Notes: generated from the letters alone by a model not told the origin. 64,000 bases of DNA from Chondrus crispus (GCF_000350225.1 NW_005179116.1:89509-153508); one strand, 5' to 3'; positions 9,416-21,539 are shown, counted from the stretch's first letter. Translations and numbers: made by a program.

Positions 9416-11617
9416 ATGCCCGAGCTTGTAGATATCACGCGCCTTCCTCTTACCCCTCACGACCGCGTCCAGTGGTCCTTATCCTCTTCATCGCGACGCG
9501 CGGTCGTGCTCTCGCTAACCGATCGTCTCTCCCTATCTGCCTTGCGCCTCTCCCCTTGGACCCCGCGATCAGACGGCTTCCTCCGCTTGGAGTTTCCGTT
9601 CCGCGTGGCGGTCTCACCGCCTCTCCACGCTGCCTTCGTCGCGACGTCCGTTGATTTCTCCGTCATGTCGGATCCGCTGACGTCGGTACCTGTTATTCAC
9701 CGTCCTCTGCCGGACGGTGGCACCGACCCCCGTTCTTTCGCCCCGGCCACCACAAATACGTACCCGATTGCCGGGATCGCGCCGAGAGGCGGGCGTCCTC
9801 CGAATCATGCTGCGCCTACTGTACGCGCAGCGACGTCCCTGCCTCCGTTCCAACAGGGACGCCGCTCATGCGAATCCACATTGTCCGCGGAGCTGGGTGT
9901 CGTCGCCCTCGCTGCCCCCGTGATCACGCCACAGTCCGACCCGCCGGTCGAGGGTGCTGTTCGCCGCGGAGGTCCGAGGGACGCGGTCGGAGACGTCGAG
10001 CGGGCCTGGCACGAGTCAGGCCCCGTTGGGGGTGAGCAGCCTCGCAAAGCATCCGCGTCGGTACGCGGGAGTGAGACGTACACGGCGGTCCCGGGCTCTT
10101 ACGGGGCTTGTGGGAGTTGTCGGCGTCCTGGGGCTCTTCTCGAGTCGACTCGGGATAGTGGTGGCCTTGATCAGGAGTCCGCAGCAACCACTACTTTGTG
10201 GTTAGGTGTGCCGCTCGAGCGGTGGACGCCTCTCCCTCTCAGCCGTCTGAGGTATGCGTGGCGTCGTCACGGCCGGTCCGGAATCACCGTCGGCGACATC
10301 CTCTTGATGACGCAAGTTCGTCCCGACTTGTTACGTATTCGCACAATATACGAGGAGGGACTGGCCGACGAGGCCTCGCTCGCCTTGGCACGTTTGCTGG
10401 GCGAGGGGAGCGGCGCTCCGTATCAGCTACCGGACGAGATTCCGAGTGATCGAACGTTCGCGTACAGTTTAGGGGAGGTGGAATACGTCGACCGCATGGC
10501 GGTGTACTTGTTCCACCCCGGCCCCCGTGCGCCTCGACGATTTGTCCTTGCCGAAGTTCCGGGGTTGTACGTGAGCCCCCGGCCGTATGCGTACTCTAAG
10601 ACGCGGGCCGCTCTGCAGAAGTCCGCCTGTTCGTTAATGTGGCTGCATTCCATCGCCGTGGCCCCACATGACTGGTCGGCTTATCGTCAGGCGGGGAAGG
10701 AAGATGGTCGCGTCCTCCAGTCGGCCTCGTTCGAGCGAGGGTTATCGAAGAGCGACTTCCCGGGATTACCGGAAACGATTCTGGACGCTTTCCCGTCCCT
10801 GGGAGTACACGTGTTACTCCCATTCGCTCTAAAACACTTCGGGTTCGCTTGTGAGGATCTCCAACATCCCGCACGCGATGACCTCCTCAATAAAGTTGAG
10901 CGGGAGTGGGCTTGGTCCGTTGGAAACGCATTCGTAAACGAGATTTCCATCAACGGACGAGTCTTCGTACAGCCCGGTGCGGTGCTGTCCTTCCTCGGGA
11001 GGGTCGCTCCAGGGCTCCCCGACGTACCGTTGCACCCGCTCGAGCAGGGCACACAGCACGTGCCGTGGTCTTATTCCTTCGTGCTCGACGTGATGCACCG
11101 GTCCCTCGACAAGGCAGAGTGCCATCAACGCTCTTGGACAGATTACACTACCGGAATCCGAAGCGTGTTCCTGTCGTACGACGTGCGTGCAGACACTTTC
11201 GTGGCCCGCCCCAATCAATCTGGCGGTGGCCACACCCGTGGTGGCGGCGTCGGATCCGCGGCTCGGGAGGCCCGGAGGAAGCCATATAGGGACCTTGATA
11301 GCGAGACTCGGGCGACTCCGTTCGGTGGGTCGAATCCTTTTCGCACTCCGCTCACGTCCGACGCGAATTACGGTGCTACGACGGGGTCCATTGCGCCGCC
11401 TCTTCCTCGTCTGAGCACAACCGGAGGGCCCTTCGTAAGGGAAGGTCCCGTCCAGAACCTCATTTTAACGCCGGAGGAAGTCAGGGCCGTTCCTGACCTT
11501 GCTCGGGCGTTGGGGAGCTCGACAGACCGTACGTGGCGGGTCGATGGATTGCTCAGCACTTTGGCGGCATGGTACTTGGCTCGTAGTGCCGAGGCGCGTC
11601 GACTTGTATCGAACTAG
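9416..11617 (+). CDS. Antisense ORF of the gypsy element, unknown protein
   Basis: 733 codons from ATG 9416 on the strand opposite to gag-pol, directly inside the 3' LTR; the frame is open back to 9377. I recognise no domain. The first 250 residues are low-complexity Ser/Pro/Arg-rich. Residues about 290-600 look globular, with many aromatic and hydrophobic residues (LPLSRLRYAWRRHG, FAYSLGEVEYVDRMAVYLFH, LLPFALKHFGFACEDL). It stops at TAG 11615, but a coiled coil follows in another frame. Transcription could start from a plus-strand TATA-like stretch in the LTR. Additional or antisense ORFs between pol and LTR are known in some plant gypsy lineages; whether this is one of those or a captured gene is open. 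Confidence 0.6.
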   Translation: MPELVDITRLPLTPHDRVQWSLSSSSRRAVVLSLTDRLSLSALRLSPWTPRSDGFLRLEFPFRVAVSPPLHAAFVATSVDFSVMSDPLTSVPVIHRPLPDGGTDPRSFAPATTNTYPIAGIAPRGGRPPNHAAPTVRAATSLPPFQQGRRSCESTLSAELGVVALAAPVITPQSDPPVEGAVRRGGPRDAVGDVERAWHESGPVGGEQPRKASASVRGSETYTAVPGSYGACGSCRRPGALLESTRDSGGLDQESAATTTLWLGVPLERWTPLPLSRLRYAWRRHGRSGITVGDILLMTQVRPDLLRIRTIYEEGLADEASLALARLLGEGSGAPYQLPDEIPSDRTFAYSLGEVEYVDRMAVYLFHPGPRAPRRFVLAEVPGLYVSPRPYAYSKTRAALQKSACSLMWLHSIAVAPHDWSAYRQAGKEDGRVLQSASFERGLSKSDFPGLPETILDAFPSLGVHVLLPFALKHFGFACEDLQHPARDDLLNKVEREWAWSVGNAFVNEISINGRVFVQPGAVLSFLGRVAPGLPDVPLHPLEQGTQHVPWSYSFVLDVMHRSLDKAECHQRSWTDYTTGIRSVFLSYDVRADTFVARPNQSGGGHTRGGGVGSAAREARRKPYRDLDSETRATPFGGSNPFRTPLTSDANYGATTGSIAPPLPRLSTTGGPFVREGPVQNLILTPEEVRAVPDLARALGSSTDRTWRVDGLLSTLAAWYLARSAEARRLVSN

Positions 11618-12012
11618 CTGCCCTCTCCTCGCAGCTACAGCGGGTGCAGAGCGAACTGGAGGGTCTACGTACGACCTCCCTTAACCAAGCCAACTGCCTG
11701 GAACACGCCAGTGCGGAGCGAGATCGATACCGACGTGAGCGTGACGAGCTCCGGTCCCTCCGCGTGGGCTCGTCTTCTCATCCTCCGCCGACTTCGGCGC
11801 CGCGTCAGCCTCTCCGAGACCCCTATGAAGGCGTGGGGTACGTCCCCCCTTTCGACCCGACGGGGCCGGAACGTCTTTGGTCCCGTCAACGTGAAGTGGC
11901 TATGCCACCCTTGGACGAGGTGGAAACGGAGCTGCCTTGCCATCCGAGTTACTGTCCCCAGCGTGATTACGTTCGGGGGCCAGGGGCTCCTCCTGGCAGT
12001 ACGAGCCGCTAG
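11606..12012 (+). pseudogene. Coiled-coil continuation of the antisense ORF
   Basis: Shifted by one base from the 733-codon ORF, this frame reads ELAALSSQLQRVQSELEGLR and SAERDRYRRERDELRSL, a clear heptad coiled coil, then a Pro/Arg-rich tail to TAG at 12010. The preceding ORF ends in helical EARRLVSN, so the two join naturally if one base near 11605-11612 is changed. I read it as the displaced C-terminus of the antisense protein; a separate small gene is less likely because no suitable ATG precedes it. Confidence 0.5.
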
Positions 12013-14355
12013 TCTAACGCCGTCCCTCGTCACGCGGTGCTTCTGCCTTTCTGATCGTTCCAATCTCCGTACAGCCGCTAGGGCAACTTCTATGCTCGTC
12101 CGCTTCGCTTTCCGTACGGCGGTCCTCTGTGGGTTTGGAGGACTCCGGCTCACGTGAGCAGGGCGTCCTCCAGCGTCTGATTCAGCTACACGCGGGCTGC
12201 TCCGGGGCATGCGTAGCTCACCGGTCGAGGCGCCCTCCGCGGAGTGGTGGCGTCCGAACCACTCGACGGGGAGGGAGGTGGTAGAGGGTACAGTACCCGT
12301 TTCCCCCCGTGCGTCCGTCGTGCCGGGCCGTGGCGCTCGCCACACCCGGGGGGGATGTGTGTATTGTCCGCGTCACGTGCCCGTGGGCGTGACCGGGAGC
12401 GACGGGGAGGCGAGCCATTCCGCCTTTTGCATTGCTGTCGCGTGGGAGCCCGCGCCGTTTGTTGCCGGTGGGATAGGTTGGTCGTCCAACCCCTCAGGTG
12501 GCAGGGACCACTCCATACCCCTTGACGCTTCTACCCCCGACCTCGACGCTCGCGAATCCGCCCTGGGTGGTGTCTGGTGCCCTGCTACGGCGGCATGCCG
12601 CGCGCGAGGACCTCGTCGTCTCCTGCAACGCCTCACATCGCGGAGGGGGACTTATGCATCCGGTCCATGGCCCCCTCAGCGGTGTTCTTGCCGCCACTTG
12701 GGCAATCTGTATGGTCCGCTACCGTACGCCCGCCCCGGTGCTTTCGGGTATGCAGCATACGTTTGCCGCCGGTTGTCCATATCCCTCGAACGCGTCCGCG
12801 GTCGCGCCTTACACTATTGTTTGGTAGTGACCGGGGCCGCTCCGACCCCTTTCCTTCTCGTCCTCGCGCACAGCGGGTGCGTTGGGCCCTCGCGCCTTTG
12901 CGTAGGGGACACTCTCGTCGGCGGGCCAGCTTGGAGACAGCACGAGTGGAGGGCGTCCTCGTCGTCTGACCATGTTCCATGCTGCATTAGGAGGGTGGCG
13001 TTCACTCTGCGGAGTTGCACCTCCGTCCTCCGGTCGTACGGAGCGAAGCAGGGTGCTTCACGTGTAGGGGGAGCGGGACGTCCTCCCTAGCGCCTGTCCG
13101 TCTTCAGTCCAGCTTCTTTATCGTGGGGCAGGGAGCGAGTCCGTATGTGCTCCCCTTCTCGCCCAGACACCACCTATGTCTTCCGTTCGTGGGGCCGGGG
13201 AGTTTGGTTCGTTCTGCCCCAAGCCCTGTTGCTCCTCTTCGTGCGGTTGTCTTTCTCGATCGCGTCCTTCCCCGACCACGTTGCATCCCTCTGACCCTCG
13301 TGGTGGACCGCGCACCCGAGTGCTGGCGGTGCTCTGTGCCTTTCGGGGGGGCAGCGGGGGGCTCCCGCTTCCTCTGTCGATTGAGGGAGTGAGTAGGGAG
13401 CTCCCCGTGAGGTCGGAGCTCGCGAATCGTTACTCATGCGTTCGTGCGTAGTCGCGTTGGCTCGCCGGCCACTCCCACGGAATCCTCCTGTCCCTGGCAT
13501 CCCGGACCTCCGCTTCGCGCGTCAGTCTCTCGCCTTCGGGGGCGGGAACCGGTGCGTCTTCTCGCTGGTCGCTTTGCGTGTGGCTTTCGACGCATGCCTC
13601 GGGCGGCGTACAGAGGGGGTAGTGCACCTGTTTGCAACCGTACGCGTTTTCAGCTTTGCTGGCTTGCGTTAGTGGCGTGCCGCCCGGGCAAGTCGTGTGG
13701 ACGCTCGGCACGTGTCCACGTCAAAGGAGGGGCTAATTTTTCTGATATATTTTGGGCGTGCGGTGGCCGATTGACATCAGGGCCCGTGCTCACTGTCGTG
13801 CGCGTGAGCGGCGTGCTGTGCCCTTCAGCGCTTATTTTCTTCCCGTTTTTTTCAACGCGCGCACGGTCTCCGTGTACAGGCATACTACAGTGGTCGTGGC
13901 TTGCAGTTTGGTTGCGGTGCGCCCTACCGTGGTGGGCTCGTGTGTATATGGGCACGGGTTCCGACCATTGCATGTGCTGGGAGGGTTCCCGTTCCGCCCC
14001 TCAGCTCGAAAAGGGCGTAGTTGGCTTCCCCGCCAATTGTCTCGTCCGGCTCGGGTGTCGTGATTCCCACAGAGGTCTCTCCTCGTCCAGACATTCCGTA
14101 CTGTCCGGTTTCTTCGCCTAGCTGTTCGTGGCGCGATCCGTACTGCGTTTTCGGATGCCGGCAGCTGGTATGAAGTCGTATCCCCGGATCTTCGTTGTCA
14201 AATACGTTTTGACTTTTGGCTATGGCCCAAGTTTGTCAGCGATAATACGTGGGTCTGTTCCTTCTTACGCCCCCTGTCTCTAACTGCGAGAGACTTATAT
14301 AACGGTAACGAAACGGTTGATTTTAGCCGTAACGGAACGGTTGAGGGCCCCTTCC
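12013..14355. other. Gypsy internal region without supported gene
   Basis: GC-rich sequence between the antisense ORF and the 3' end of pol. Several ORFs of 60-290 codons exist in all frames, none with domain-like composition. The 293-codon plus ORF at 12209-13090 is Arg/Ser/Pro/Cys-rich and looks like chance or decayed coding sequence. Confidence 0.5.
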
Positions 14356-17300
14356 TCAAGACCGAACGTCCGCGTTCAGGTCCGAAATGAGGTCCCTACC
14401 GCTGCGCACTCGAAGTCGTTTCGCGTAGCGAGACACGAGCTCTTCTGGGACGTGAGTCCGCGCGGTCCAGATGGGCGTGTCGTAATCCGCCCACTTGATG
14501 AGGAACTCCGGAGTTCCATCCTCCATGACCCGGTGCTTGAGCAGCCGTTCTACTGCGAACTGCGTCCCCTCCATGACCTTGACGGCAAGGTCACTGGGTG
14601 TAGTCGTGCTCGCCCGAGGCTCGTTCGCCGGTGGGGGTGAGTACACGCAGCGGTCTGCCGGGACGCCCTCGGTCACACCATCGCGGTCGATCGTGATGGT
14701 GCGTTTGTCATTCGCGAGCACTCGGTACGGTCCGACTGCCGGTGATGCGAGTTTGTTCGACGTCTTCCCCCCATCGGAGTGGTTCGGGTACACGTAATTC
14801 CCGGGCTTAAGACGTGCGTTAATTCTTCGAACGCGCTTGTCGAAGTCGCGTTTGTATTGTGCTGGGGTCCGACGCAAGCTTCCGTAGGCTTTTTGTATCG
14901 TATCGTCCAGCGTTTTTAGGAACTCAGCTCTCTGATTCCCTTTGTCGGCAGGGGGCACGCCATCATCGACTCTTTGAAGGGAGAACTCTGGCGGTGTCCT
15001 GCTGAGCACGAGCTCAAACGGCGTGGTGCGTGTGGTGCGATGTACGTGGGAGCTGCACGCATACGTAAGCGGCCCCACGTACACATCCCAGTCGTCTTGG
15101 TGCTCGCCTACGTAGTTGCGCAGCATTGAGGCGATCGTCCGGTTGTATCGCTCGACTTGTCCGTTCGTCTGCGGATGGTATGCCGACGTAAATAGGTTCG
15201 TAATCCCGAGAACCCGGCACGTGCTGTGGAAGAACTTGGCGTTGAACTGCGGTCCGTTATACGACAGTAACGTGCGCGGGACGTCGTACTTAAATACCCA
15301 GGCGTCGCAAAACGCGACTGCGACGGCGTATGCGGTAATCGTACGTAGCGCGACGACCTGCGTAAGCTTAGTGAAGCGGTCGGTAATTACGAGCAGGAAC
15401 CTTTTTCCTGCCTTCGTCTTGGGGAGCGGACCCAGAATGTCGATGGCCAGGCTCTCGAGCAGCCGAGTTGCCGGGAACAACCTCAAACGGTTGAGGTGTT
15501 TCCGCAACTTAACCCGGTTCATCGCGCACGTCCGACACCCCCGCACAGTAGCCGCGACATCTGCGGCGAGATGGGGCCAGTAGTACTCGCGACGTAGCGC
15601 GTAGTACATACGGTTCTGGCCCGGGTGTCCCGCGATGGCCGGGTTGTGGCACAGGCGAAGGAGCCTGGCGCGGAGCGTCCGAGGTACCACCACCTGTACG
15701 ATATCAGGGTCGAAGGGGTGTCTCCGCTTGAGCACTCCCTGGTGGTCCTCGAAGAACGCGGAGTCCCGGGACTCTGACTGTCGTGCCAAAACGGTTTGGC
15801 AGAAGTCATCCACGCGTTGCTCCTCGGCGATCTCCTCAAACGTAAGAGGGGCCGGTAGGTCGTCCTGTGGAGGAGCGACCGTGGAGGCGGGCGCCCCGAC
15901 TTCGGGTTCTTCGGCGCGTTCGAGATCAACGGCGTCGAACTCGTCGTTCTCCTCCCAGAACGGACTGGGTCCTCGGAGAACGAGGGCTTCGTCGTCGCCC
16001 CTTGGTTCGTCGCGCGTTCGGACGCGCGACCTTCTTCGTGGCCCAGCTTGGCTTCGCGTTGTCGCGAAGACGTGTTCGACCTTGTGGTCGCAATTTTCGG
16101 TACAGACGTGGTCCGCGAGCTCGTTCGATACGTCTCGAACGGTCGTACCCTCGTCGAAGGTGGGGATGTCGTCATCCACTTCGATGGCCGGGCGGGGGTC
16201 GCCGGCGACTCTTGGCGACACGAGGCGTGACAAGGCGTCCGGTACTTGGTGCACGCGCCCGGGGCGGTACTGGATGGTGAGATCGTATTCAGCCAGACGT
16301 AGCCGCCACCGGGTGAGCCTTCCGGAACTCTCCGTGAGGGACATGAGCCACCTCAGCGCGTCGTGATCCGTCCGGACGGTGAACTTCGTGCCTTCAACGT
16401 ACGGCCGTAGTGTGCGGACGGCCCACACTACGGCGAAGCACTCGCGTTCCGTGGCGCTGTAGTTGCGCTTGCTGTCGTTTAGCGAGTAGGACCAATAGCC
16501 TACGGGGCGCCCATCGTTTGGCTGGTCGTGCTCTCGGAGCAACGTGCAGCCCAACTGGTAGGCGCTCGCATCTGTGTCGATCATGTACGGACGGCCGTAC
16601 CGCGGAAGGGCGAGGATCGGCGGAGTGATCATGGACTTCTTGAGGTTCTCCAACGCCTCCCGTTGCGCCTCTGTAGGGTTGTAGAAGTCAGGATCCGAAT
16701 CCTTACGCGTCATGTCGGTCAGAGGACGGGCTATCTTCGCGAACCCCTTAACGAATCGGCGGTATACGTTGCACGCCCCGAGGAACGAGCGCACTTGCGT
16801 CAGCGTCCTCTGGAATGTGAAGGTCTTGAAGGCGTCGGCCGCCGTATCGGCCACACTTAACTTACCTGGGGAAATGACGTGCCCCAGGTAGTGTACCTTC
16901 GGTTGAAAGAAGCTACACTTCTTGAGCTTGAGGGAGATTCCGGCACTCCGCAGCAAGCTCAAGACAATGTCGAGATGCTTTGCGTGTTCTCCGTGCATCC
17001 GTGAGAACACGATGACATCATCCAGGTACACGAGGCATATTTGCCAACGTACGCCAGATAGGATGATGTCGAGTGCGCGTTGGAAGGTGGCCGGTGCCCC
17101 TTTTAGTCCGAACGGCATGCGCGAGTGGCGAAACGTGCCCTTGTGCGTAGTAAACGTGGTCTTATCCCGATCTTCCGGAGCGACCGGGATCTGCCAATAA
17201 CCGGAATTGCAGTCCAACGTGGTGAAGACGGCTGCGTCTCCAAGCGAGTCGATGCAGTCGTCCATCCGAGGCAGCCGATACGAATCCGCTGCAGTCTTCG

Positions 17301-18363
17301 CGTTGAGACGCCGGTAGTCCACGCAGAACCGAAGAGATCCGTCTTTCTTCGGTACGAGCACCACCGGGGACGCCCAGTCGGTGCTCGCGGGTTCGATAAC
17401 CCCTGCGTTCAACATCTTTTTGACCTCCTTCGCGACCATTTCGCGCATTGCGGGCCGCTTACGGTAGGGCATCGAACGTATCGGCTTCGTTCCCGGTTCG
17501 AGAGGAATGCGGTGTTCCGTCGCTCGTATAGTTCCGAGCGCACCGCTCCACAAGCTGGAGTGCTTACGGAGCATCTCGAGCACGTGGCCACGGAGCTTTT
17601 CGTCGTCGATGTATGACAAGTCGATTTCTTTTTCACAATCCATCGGTGGATTTTCGGGATCCGTCTTCTGCGGGGGTACAGTACTCCCCGCTGTCGGTTG
17701 GTCTTGAGGTGGCCGTTCGTCCGTGACCACCCCTTTCTTCACGACGGTCGTCCGCTCGTCGGAGCTTGGTCGTCCAGCTCCGGCCTTCCCGACTTGATCG
17801 GTCAAGTCGGTCAGGTGTAGCGCGTGTGCGATCCCCTCGGCAACCGTCCGTTCGGGCGTGAGGATCGCAAGGGGGTTGCGCTTCGCGTATCCCACGACGG
17901 TGTGCTTCGGAAGCCGCCTCTCCCGCCGCGAAAAGTTCGCGACGATGACGTCGAAGGTCTGATTCGGCAGAACCTCGGCGACACCGTTCGTCAACCTCAC
18001 TCCATGTCGGTATTGGAGTGAGGGCTTTGGTTCCAGGAACACGAGGCCTCTCCCCGCGGTAGTGACTCGCACTCGGGCTTGCGACATCGCTGGGATGGTA
18101 ACCCAGCGGGCGATTCGGATCGCCTGCGGGGCCTCATCCCGTACATCCGGCGGGCTCGTTTGGCGTTCGTGTCGCCTTGTAGGGGGAGTCGGCTCCCCCT
18201 TTCCGCCGACGATGGCTACGGAGCCACCGCGTCGAAGTTCGAGCTTCTGTCCGTCGATGTCGATGCTACGTACGTGGGCATCGATGAACGCCGTGCCGAG
18301 AAGAACGGGAACGGCGAGCTGTTCCGCCACCACGAACGGTATACGGAACGTCGTGTTCCGCAA
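14356..18363 (-). pseudogene. pol: Gypsy Pol: RT, RNase H, integrase, chromodomain
   Basis: 1335 codons without a stop. Order: protease C-terminus (residues 1-60), reverse transcriptase (about 290-500, VVLVPKKDGSLRFCVDYRRLN and catalytic YLDDVIVF), RNase H (about 590-690, MIDTDASAYQLG, DHDALRWL), integrase zinc finger (HNPAIAGHPG...CRTC), integrase core with Asp in LAIDILGPLP and Glu in NGQVERYNRT, and a C-terminal chromodomain (FAVERLLKHRV, FLIKWADYDTPIWTAR). The second catalytic Asp, normally in SDNGPQF, is Tyr1035 (SYNGPQF; codon 15259-15261), which should abolish strand transfer. The chromodomain places it among chromoviruses, which target histone-marked chromatin. Stop TGA at 14356-14358. 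Confidence 0.93.
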
Positions 18364-18446
18364 ACGGACTGCAAGGCGGACGACCGCCGTAAGTCGAAGC
18401 GGGTTACTGTTCGCGCCAGCCAGTTGGGGTAACGGCGCGTCCAGTA

Positions 18447-18935
18447 TTACGAAGCGGGTCCAGTCGGGAGGGAGTCGGCCTTCCTAACTAAGTTGTAGCC
18501 CGAACACGTATCGACGGCAATCGTGTGGGGCTTGAAAACGTTACCTTCGGTGGCCACGGAGCCAAGGACGTTATATATCTTGGACGTCATGAGGCATACA
18601 ATGCCGTCGACCCTCTTAGGCGCGACCCGCTCGGCCAGAACGTTCCGCCGAGGTCGTCGCCTTCGGGTCTGGCCCCTCCGGCGTTTCCTTCTGCCCGAGT
18701 CGTGGGGCGTCCGCGTCTCAGTGATGCCCCCTCGGGTGCTTGAGTCCGTACATGGCGGACATTTCGTCGGCTCCCTTGGCCTCACAGGAGTCTGGAGGTC
18801 GACCGATTCTTTTCGGTCGTCGGTACTCCCGTCCTTTTCATTACCCATCACCGGGACTACGGGCGTCCTGGTGCTGTCCTCTTCTAACATCGGGCTTACG
18901 GAGGCCTCGACGTTCGCTCCCCCCTGTATCGGCAT
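18447..18935 (-). pseudogene. Gypsy retropepsin, N-terminal part
   Basis: ATG at 18935. An Arg-rich stretch precedes IAVDTCSGYNLV, the D-T/S-x-G active site of retropepsins. The frame ends at TAA near 18447. The rest of the protease (FVILDAPLPQL, then VLLGTAFIDAHV) is in the pol frame, so an indel between about 18450 and 18480 splits the enzyme. It processes the Gag-Pol polyprotein in virus-like particles. Confidence 0.75.
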
Positions 18936-19075
18936 TGCAGGGGCTACTGTGCTCGCTTCCGGTGGCGAGGGGTGTATTATCGGACAATACCCCCCGTGAC
19001 CTAGGCGAGCACGTGGGGACCGGTCGAGTTCGTGGGGACAAGACGGCTCACGCGACCGCGTGGACGTAACCGTCT

Positions 19076-20542
19076 TTACCCTTTTTTCGAACTACTGGTG
19101 CTATTGGAGCTACCTTCCTGGCTATCGGCGGCCAGGTCTTCTTCCGCTCCTCGGCCCCGTAGGTCGGGACGTCTCACCCACTGCGGCACCACGTTATCGG
19201 CGAAGTATTCGGGTACTTCTTGACCTTGACCTGCGACGTCGGGACGTCGCAGGATATGGGGGACAGGGAGAACCGGTTCTCCTTCGTGACACTCCTCGGG
19301 TACGGGATGCCGACCCTCTACCCAATCTTGCAAGTACATGATCGCATTCTGTACTTGTCGAGGTAACCGAGAACGGTCCCGGTCACCTCCCCTTCCTTGA
19401 CAGGGATACCTTGTGTCCGCCTGGCGGTAATCGGGTCGATCACGACGATCGAGTTCGTTACGGCGATACCCACCTCCACGTGGGGCGAAGCGTGCGCCCC
19501 CACCCGAACGATTCGGGAAACCTTGACGCGAGGGACGGCCCTCGCCGACTGACTTCCGGAGGAGGTTACGCGCACCGGGGCGCGTCTCCATCTGGTATCG
19601 GTAGTTCCTGTACGCCGTGAACATACGTTGTTCCGGCGACAGGAACGGGCAGGCATACATGTCGTGCCCGTACGTACGGCACAGCCAGCACACGTACGCG
19701 CTGCCATCCGTTGAGGCGAAGGTCGCCGCGTGACGCCCCTCTTCATCGGTGAGGAGGGGTACGCGAGGGGCTTCGGCTCCTGCATCTCGATTCGAGATGT
19801 CGAGCTCTGCGACCCGGGGGTCCGTACCCCTTGCCACTCTTGGAGTGTGCGCGAAGGCGGTCGCGTAACTGGATGTCGTTCCGGTCGACATCGGCGTGGG
19901 AGGTCGTCCTCCCACGGGCCCCGTTCCTTGCGTAATGAGGACAGGGTCAGCCTGCCACTCATCCTCCCCGACATGGAGGGTAGAAGCGGGCGAACTTGTT
20001 GCGGCGGACTTCGTAGTCCTGCCAGCCTTCCCTGCCGGTTTCGGGTCCGGCAGAGATAACCCGCGCCGGGCGCGGTACGTAGTCCCTTCCGCCGTGGCGA
20101 TGCGGCGGATAGTCGGTAGATCGGTCTTCTGGCTGCTTGGCAGCCGCTGAACGGTCTCGGAAACTGCAGCACGGGTCGCAGGTGCGAGTCCCTGCACGAA
20201 GTAGTGTGCGAGGGATTGTTCGGAGAACACTTCCGTGCACCGAAACGCCGCAGTTTCTAACCGGTCCGCAAAGGTGCTCTCCGTTTCGTGGGGTTTCTGT
20301 CGCGCCGTAGCGACAGCGTCGTACGCTTCACCTAACACGTCGTCCGTGAGGTAGCGTTTCAAGAGTTGATTTACGAGCCCCGGCCAGCTCACGTCGTCGT
20401 GGAGCTGGCCGGCGCGGAGGCTACGCATCGTATAACTCGCATACAGGCGCTCCGCGTCGCGCTCTAAGAAGTGCGCGAGAACTCGTACCGCAACACCTTC
20501 CGTCAGGTGTTGCGAGTTGAAGGTTATCCGGATATCCTTCAA
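19076..20542 (-). pseudogene. gag: Gypsy Gag, capsid and nucleocapsid part
   Basis: 488 codons in the frame next to the N-terminal half. The open frame begins upstream of its first Met (the same frame reads IQLLPFLKDIRITF). A capsid-like helical region (WPGLVNQLLKRYLTDDVLGEAY, ALAHYFVQGL-type segments) is followed by a CX2CX4HX4C knuckle (CWLC-RTYG-H-DMYA-C) and an Arg/Gly-rich RNA-binding tail. It ends with TAA at 19076-19078 after a Ser/Lys-rich end. About 140 bases separate it from the protease ORF, which is in another frame. Confidence 0.75.
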
Positions 20543-21539
20543 GAACGGCAGCAGCTGGATTGGGTCCGTACCGTATACGATAGTCAGCGACGGCGCTGAA
20601 CTCTTGGATCATCGTATGTACCGGCTCGAGTCCGGGTTCAGCGGGACCCAGCGTGCCGAACAGGGTAACGGGTAACGTACGGACGTCTATTGGACCGGGT
20701 CGCGCGGAGTGGTCCACCGGCGGGTAGCCGCCCCAGCCGGGGTCGACGGAGAACATCGGTTCTCCGGACCCGCCAGCGGCTACTGCACGATCCGGGTCGT
20801 TACGATACGACGCCCGTCCCGTCTGCCACATGTTTCCGGGGGCATTTGGCAGAGCTTGAGATTCGGACGCGACGTTGGCGTCCGTCGGAGGTCGTCTTTC
20901 TCCTGCGTCCCGACTGGGATCGGCCACAGTTGGCCGCCATCCTTGCCGGGCGGCAGCGTCCGGAGGTACAGCACCACCGGTCCCTCTCGTGGGGGCACCG
21001 GGCAGCCTTGCGGCCATGGTACGTTCCAAGTCACGGGCACGCTGCCGCGTGGACTCCAGCTCAGTGGTGAGGTGCGCGAAGGCGCCAAGTTGCTCCGCCG
21101 AGGGGTGTTGACGAGCGTCAAGACGTCTCGTCGAGATCGGCCTCGCGGGACGACCTTCCCCATACGTAGCGTGATTCTCGGGACGCGAGTCTTCGACGAG
21201 CACCAGTCGCGATTGCAACTGGTCGACCAGTGCTCGGAGATTCTCCAGCGACTGGGTGAAGCGGTCGAACCTCCCCTCGCGGATGGATCGGAGCTCTTCC
21301 ATGCAGCGCGAATAGACGGCGTCTGTAACGTCGATACGGAGGGAAGTACGGACTTCCTCGATGTAGTCTGCGATGCGGTCGAACATCGCCGCCGCTTGTC
21401 CTTCGGGGGACTCGGGCGACGGTTCGCGGTCTCGGAGACCAGCGTCTCCGTCGCCGAACGGCGGTGATGGGGCGTGCATAGCGGCCGCCCTCGGATCCGC
21501 CGGTTCGGAGCGGATCGAGGTGGCGTATTCTTGACTCAT
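20421..21539 (-). pseudogene. gag: Gypsy Gag, N-terminal part
   Basis: ATG at 21539, 76 bases after the LTR, opens a frame of about 370 codons. It begins with a Ser/Pro/acidic head, then helical segments with coiled-coil character (DRIADYIEEVRTSLR, LENLRALVDQLQSRLV), then a Gly/Pro-rich linker. Towards 20.6 kb it reaches AVADYRIRYG, where the sense passes to the frame of the next Gag segment; beyond that the reading is out of frame. It would be the matrix-like half of Gag. One indel around 20530-20600 separates it from the capsid/nucleocapsid half; no convincing programmed slip site is visible. Confidence 0.7.

Noticed and set aside
12209..13090. 293-codon plus ORF in the gypsy internal region
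   Set aside because: Arg/Ser/Pro/Cys-rich composition without domain pattern in GC-rich DNA; overlapping ORFs in other frames are as long.
15519..16366. ORFs overlapping pol on both strands (218 and 243 codons)
   Set aside because: Shadows of the Pol frame, Arg/Ser-rich, no start context or domains.
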